Below are positions 26,590 to 30,380 of a DNA stretch of 30,380 nt, in pieces. The notes under the pieces are model-generated. The model did no database searches. It had not been told where the DNA came from and saw only the letters and a list, made by a program, of their open reading frames with translations. How positions within the stretch are numbered: the first letter of the stretch is position 1; the number at the start of each line of letters is the position of its first letter. This DNA is from Stentor coeruleus (lineage: Eukaryota; Ciliophora; Heterotrichea; Heterotrichida; Stentoridae): NCBI GenBank assembly GCA_001970955.1, contig MPUH01000893.1:1-30380 (forward strand). The letters run 5' to 3'. A program made the position numbers and the translations under genes.

Positions 26590-29500
26590 ATGTCAGGCCA
26601 AAGGGTAAAAGTTCAAGATATAGCATTTGAAGATAAGGTACAAGACAAAGATTCATTCCTCGCTGCAACTATAAAAGTTTTCTTACTAAGCGAAAAATTC
26701 ATCAAAAAATTCCTGATGGAAGATTGCATTTGTAGACACTTAGATAAAGACTGTATAATAAGTGGCTTATATACAGCTTTAGATCAAGGGTCAAAAAGAA
26801 AACCAATAAACTTAGGACCATTAAGAAAATCATTAACTATAGCTTATAAAGAAAGTGAAAAATATGCTATTGATGATTTAAATGTAGATATTATTGAAGC
26901 TATGATAAGTATTATGACTGCGATACATGTCAAAAATGTAAAACTCCCTTGTAATACTGTTGATGAAGAAGTGATTATTAAGTCTTGTGAAGAAAAATGC
27001 AGTTTTCATAGTAACTTTTATTTGGGGGTTGAAGAATATCATAGATGTGAATGTGGGAATACAAGTTCCAATATGTGGGATTATATGAATATGTGCCAGT
27101 TTTTTAATATTGCTGAGATCTTTGAGAATATTGAACAGGATAAAAGTAAGACATTGATTAAAATACCAAATTTTGTTATTAAGAGAGATAAGATTATAGG
27201 AAATGCTGTGAATTTTAAGGGTAAAATTGGTTTGAGTCTGAAGGAAAAACTTATAAATGCTGAGACAAATACTTGTAGTTTAGAAGAGTGTGAATTTCAG
27301 AATACAAAAATTGGGTTTAGTCTTGTAAAATGCCCTGAGGTTTTTATTATAAACTTGATATGGGAAAATATTGATAACCCATTTTTGTTGGTGATGCTAG
27401 CGACTGCAGCTATAAGCCCAACACTGATGCTAAATGAGGTATATGGAAAAGGTCCTGAAATCCGATACAACTTAACAGGAGTCGTCTTCCAGAAAAAAAG
27501 CTTATATGAATATGCTCATAGAAATGAGGATTTTTGGAATTTCCCTGGTATTCATGAAAATGCTGACTGGCATGAGCTTCTTCAAGAAGTAGCATTACTA
27601 AAATATTTACCTGTTTGTCTTATATATGAAAAAACAGATATAAAAAAACCTTATGATTTTAAAATCAAGGATCATAAATTGACTTTTATAGAAAAAATTG
27701 CATGCGAATGTGAGGAATATGAAATTCATCATGGAATTACTATATTTAATGATCAGCAAATAAGTACTGGGCTGTTAACTAAGCCGAAAAGAAAATCTAG
27801 GAATTATCAGCAAGATAATTTGCAAGGGGCTAAAGAAAAAATTGTAAAAGGTCAAGAAGAGAGAAAATTCGGTAACAATCAGTTTTTATTAGAAAATAAT
27901 ATTGAAAAAACAAAAGATAATAAGAGTACTCTTGGTGAAAGTCTTATACCTGAAGTTCAAGAAAAAAACAATGAAAAATTTTGGAATTGTACTTGTGGCA
28001 AAAAAAATAGTATGTCTTGGGAAGTTTGTGGTATGTGTTATAAGCTTAAACCTGGAGTTAAAGGCTGGGTTTGCAATATTTGCAAAGCTAAAAATGAATT
28101 GGATTTTGTATTTAATTGCAAAATGTGTGGTGAGTATAATAATGATTATATTGTGGATAAATTTCCAAAAAATAAAGAGAATCTTAGAGAAGAAGCTTCG
28201 GGTATTGGAAAGGAAATTAATAAGAAAGAAGAACTATTTTCTGAATTTGAAGAAATAGAAAGAAAGAAAAGGGAAGCAAATGAATATGAGAATATTAGGA
28301 AATATAAAGAAATTGAAGATAAAATTAAAAAACTAGAGCAAAATGAAAGAGAAAATGCTGAAATACAAAGAAAAATGCTTGAACAAAAGGAAAGAGAAAA
28401 TGCTGAAATACAAAGAAAAAAACTAGAGCAAAAGGAAAGAGAAAATGCTGAAATACAAAGAAAAAAATTAGAGCAAATAGAAAGAGAAAATGCTGAAATA
28501 CAAAGAAAAAAACTAGAGCAAAAGGAAAGAGAATATGATGAAATACAAAGAAAAAAATTAGAAAGAGAGCAAAAGGAAATAGAATAAAAAAATCTTAGGC
28601 TAGGGAAAAATGAAAGAGAAATTGCTGAAATTGAAAGAAGGCCAGCAAAAAAGCAGGAGGAAAAACAATTGCTACCATATGAAAGAATAAGATTAGAATA
28701 CGAAGAAAAACTAAAAAATCAAAAAAACATAAAGAATCTACCTCAAGAAAACCCACCAAATGATATAAGCCAAGCAACATCTTCAAGCAATAAAAAGAGT
28801 ATCGAAATTTGGGAATGTGAATGTGGATCTTCAAATGTTGGTGAGTGGGAAGTGTGCCAAAACTGTGAAAAATTAAAACCTGGACTTAAAGGCTGGATCT
28901 GCAATCTGTGTAAAGTTAGAAATCCATCAGAAAGTAATATAAGATGTAAAGAATGCTATAATTTTAGAAATAGCGTTATTGCTAGAGGTCAAGACTATTG
29001 GAGCTGTAAGAAGTGTAAAGCAGCAAATTCAGTTCTAATAAGTATATGCGGAGGATGTGGTGCACTTAATGATAATTTTGAAAAGCCTAAAGTTGATAGT
29101 AGATATGATGCTTTGGAATCTAAAATGTGGACTTGTACGAAATGCAAAAATTTAAATTCAGTACGTTATGATGAATGTATCAAATGCCAAAATCCAAATT
29201 CCTATGTTACTCCTAAAAAAGAGCCTCAAAGAGTTCTTATTTCTAATAAAAAACCTGCTGAAGAACAATATTTGAATGAAATTGAAGAAAAAAGAGATTA
29301 TCTAAAAAGACCTTTAGTAGATACCCATTTGATTCAACAGCGAGAAGAGATAAAAAATAAAAAAGAGCAAAAATATTTAGAATGGAAATGTACCTATTGC
29401 TTTTTAACTAATGAAGGTAAAAATCCTTATTGTTCAAACTGTCGTAAAAATAAGACAGATAATGCTAAGCAAAAACAAAATCAAAACTCAGCGTGGACTT

Positions 29501-29811
29501 GCCCTAAATGTAATTATGAGAATATGCTAGAAATTTGCGTTGGATGTTGTGCAGAAAAGCCAGCTCCAGAAAAGGTTAGTAGGCCTAGTATTGCTGCTAG
29601 GGCGAAAAGATGTTCTGAGTGCTCAAAAGAATTATCTATAATAAATTGTCCAAAGTGTAAGAAACCAACAAGGATAAGTGAAGCATGTATTTACTGTTCT
29701 GCATCTTTAGCTGAAGTTAAAAAATGCTATTCTTGTGAAGATGGGGAAAACCTAAGTGCTCCAAAAGCAAGTCAATCAAAGTATTCATATCTCTCTTATG
29801 GTAGAAAATAG
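26590..29811 (+). pseudogene. Catalytically dead USP-like protein with many zinc ribbons; in-frame UAA at 28585
   Basis: The ATG at 26590 opens 665 codons to UAA 28585-28587. The same frame then continues to TAG 29809-29811 with no ATG before the next zinc fingers, so this is one gene of 1073 codons with one internal stop. Residues about 15-370 resemble ubiquitin hydrolases of the USP53/54 type: a Cys-box-like DSFLAATIKVFLL with Ser22 where Cys is expected, a zinc-binding CEEKCSFH...CECG segment, CPEVFIINLIW, and a His-box-like KKSLYEYAH with Leu305 in place of His. A coiled-coil repeat follows. RanBP2-type ribbons (WxCxxC...NxxxxxxCxxC) lie around 27979-28140 and six or more across 28806-29760. 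A ubiquitin- or RNA-binding scaffold is inferred. The stop may be real decay, readthrough or an error. Confidence 0.65.
28333..28647 (+). repeat. 45-bp tandem repeat encoding a 15-residue coiled-coil unit
   Basis: Units begin at 28333, 28378, 28423, 28468, 28513, 28558 and 28603, exactly 45 bp apart. The protein unit is LEQKERENAEIQRKK with few changes in the first five. The sixth unit (28558) has diverged and carries the TAA at its tenth codon; the seventh (NEREIAEIERR) keeps register. The repeat forms a highly charged single helix linking the USP-like part and the zinc ribbons. Confidence 0.9.
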
Positions 29812-30380
29812 ATAATAGTATAAATTATTATTTTTGCTCAAATCACAAATAGCGTTCATAAACCCAGCTCATAATCCTGAATTTATACTTAGTATTAAAG
29901 AATTTCTATATAAACTTTTGAAATTCTAAACAAAACATTGCTTGACTAAAAAGAAATTAATAAATTTGGCATGGAAAAATGCTAAAACCTTTAATTTTTG
30001 TAGCGCATCGTAAAAATAGGGTATTGGCATTTTGCCTTAAAATATCTAAAATCAAGGCTAGCCCTAGTGACTAAAAATAAAATTCCAGGAATTTGCAAAA
30101 TGATTAAAATCAATAAATAAAATCCTCTTGATTTTAACACGAAAAGAATCAGTCAAAAATAAGTGCATATTAAGAAGCCTTCGCAGGGAGAGTAGGTAAG
30201 CAAAATAATCAAAAGTAATCAGTAATTTTCATTGTCTACATTTTTAATATTCCTGTTAAGTATAAGCTATATTAACATTCTAATAAGAATACTATTAACT
30301 ATTTTGATATTTGCAATTTTATAAATAGATCCCAAGTGATTAGCCTATTTTTATGTATCTAGATAAGATAAAACCTACAC
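29812..30380. other. AT-rich 3' flank to window end
   Basis: About 570 bp without a supported frame, RNA gene or repeat. It follows the zinc-ribbon gene and presumably holds its 3' UTR; nothing else is recognisable. Confidence 0.5.

Noticed and set aside
28560..28620. Intron spanning the UAA in the zinc-ribbon gene
   Set aside because: No GT donor occurs around the stop codon.
1..30380. Non-standard nuclear code (UGA=Trp or UAR=Gln) for the organism
   Set aside because: Single-copy conserved genes are unbroken for up to 1298 codons, use TGG for Trp throughout and end at TAA, TAG or TGA; the odd stops are confined to relics and two interrupted loci.
1..30380. CRISPR arrays, tRNA or rRNA genes, bacterial operons
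   Set aside because: No regular spacer-repeat pattern, no cloverleaf with paired arms and no rRNA core segments were seen; gene types and the intron are eukaryotic.

Overview
The window looks like macronuclear DNA of a heterotrich ciliate, most likely Stentor or a close relative. The DNA is very AT-rich and the genes are compact and lie on both strands. The protein kinase gene carries a 15-nt GT-AG intron (25115-25129), the size typical of Stentor. The code appears standard: long conserved frames end at TAA, TAG or TGA, and the many tryptophans in the zinc-finger, kinase and methyltransferase genes are all TGG, which argues against the UGA=Trp code of Blepharisma. Three single 'n' bases (6063, 7256, 12490) mark assembly joins.

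Left third (1-8154): a tandem array of B-box/Kelch-type genes. There is one 3' fragment (1-348) and three near-complete copies (about 1174, 3471 and 5426 onward), each with frame lesions. Between the copies lie repeated spacers holding relics of a second gene (start MSEED...) and of an older Kelch C-terminus. An intact MSEED-type gene closes the array (7657-8154). After the last Kelch copy, a GC-rich block of about 450 bp sits between two TTTAAAA repeats, exactly where the sister copies are uninterrupted, so it looks like an insertion.

Middle (about 8999-14148): a multi-spanning membrane protein gene broken in four places (pseudogene or odd micro-introns); an SF-assemblin and an NSUN5-type rRNA methyltransferase whose start codons are only 11 bp apart; a four-CX9C protein resembling complex I subunit NDUFA8; and an unidentified beta-rich protein. 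A 143-bp direct repeat flanks the 'n' at 12490.

14149-19618 is gene-poor. It contains a decayed retroviral-type integrase relic and one or two small hypothetical frames.

Right third (19619-30380): a 1298-aa protein with an axonemal dynein light chain (p28/DNALI1-like) domain and LC8-binding-like motifs; a mitochondrial presequence protein, possibly Tim44-like; a PKA-type AGC kinase; and a ubiquitin-hydrolase-like protein that has lost its catalytic Cys and His, carries many zinc ribbons, and is interrupted by one in-frame UAA inside a 15-residue coiled-coil repeat. A perfect 18-bp palindrome lies between the divergent Tim44-like and kinase genes. The single-copy genes fit cilium and cortex building (SF-assemblin, dynein-associated protein), mitochondria (NDUFA8-like, Tim44-like), rRNA modification and cAMP signalling; nothing indicates that they form one system.
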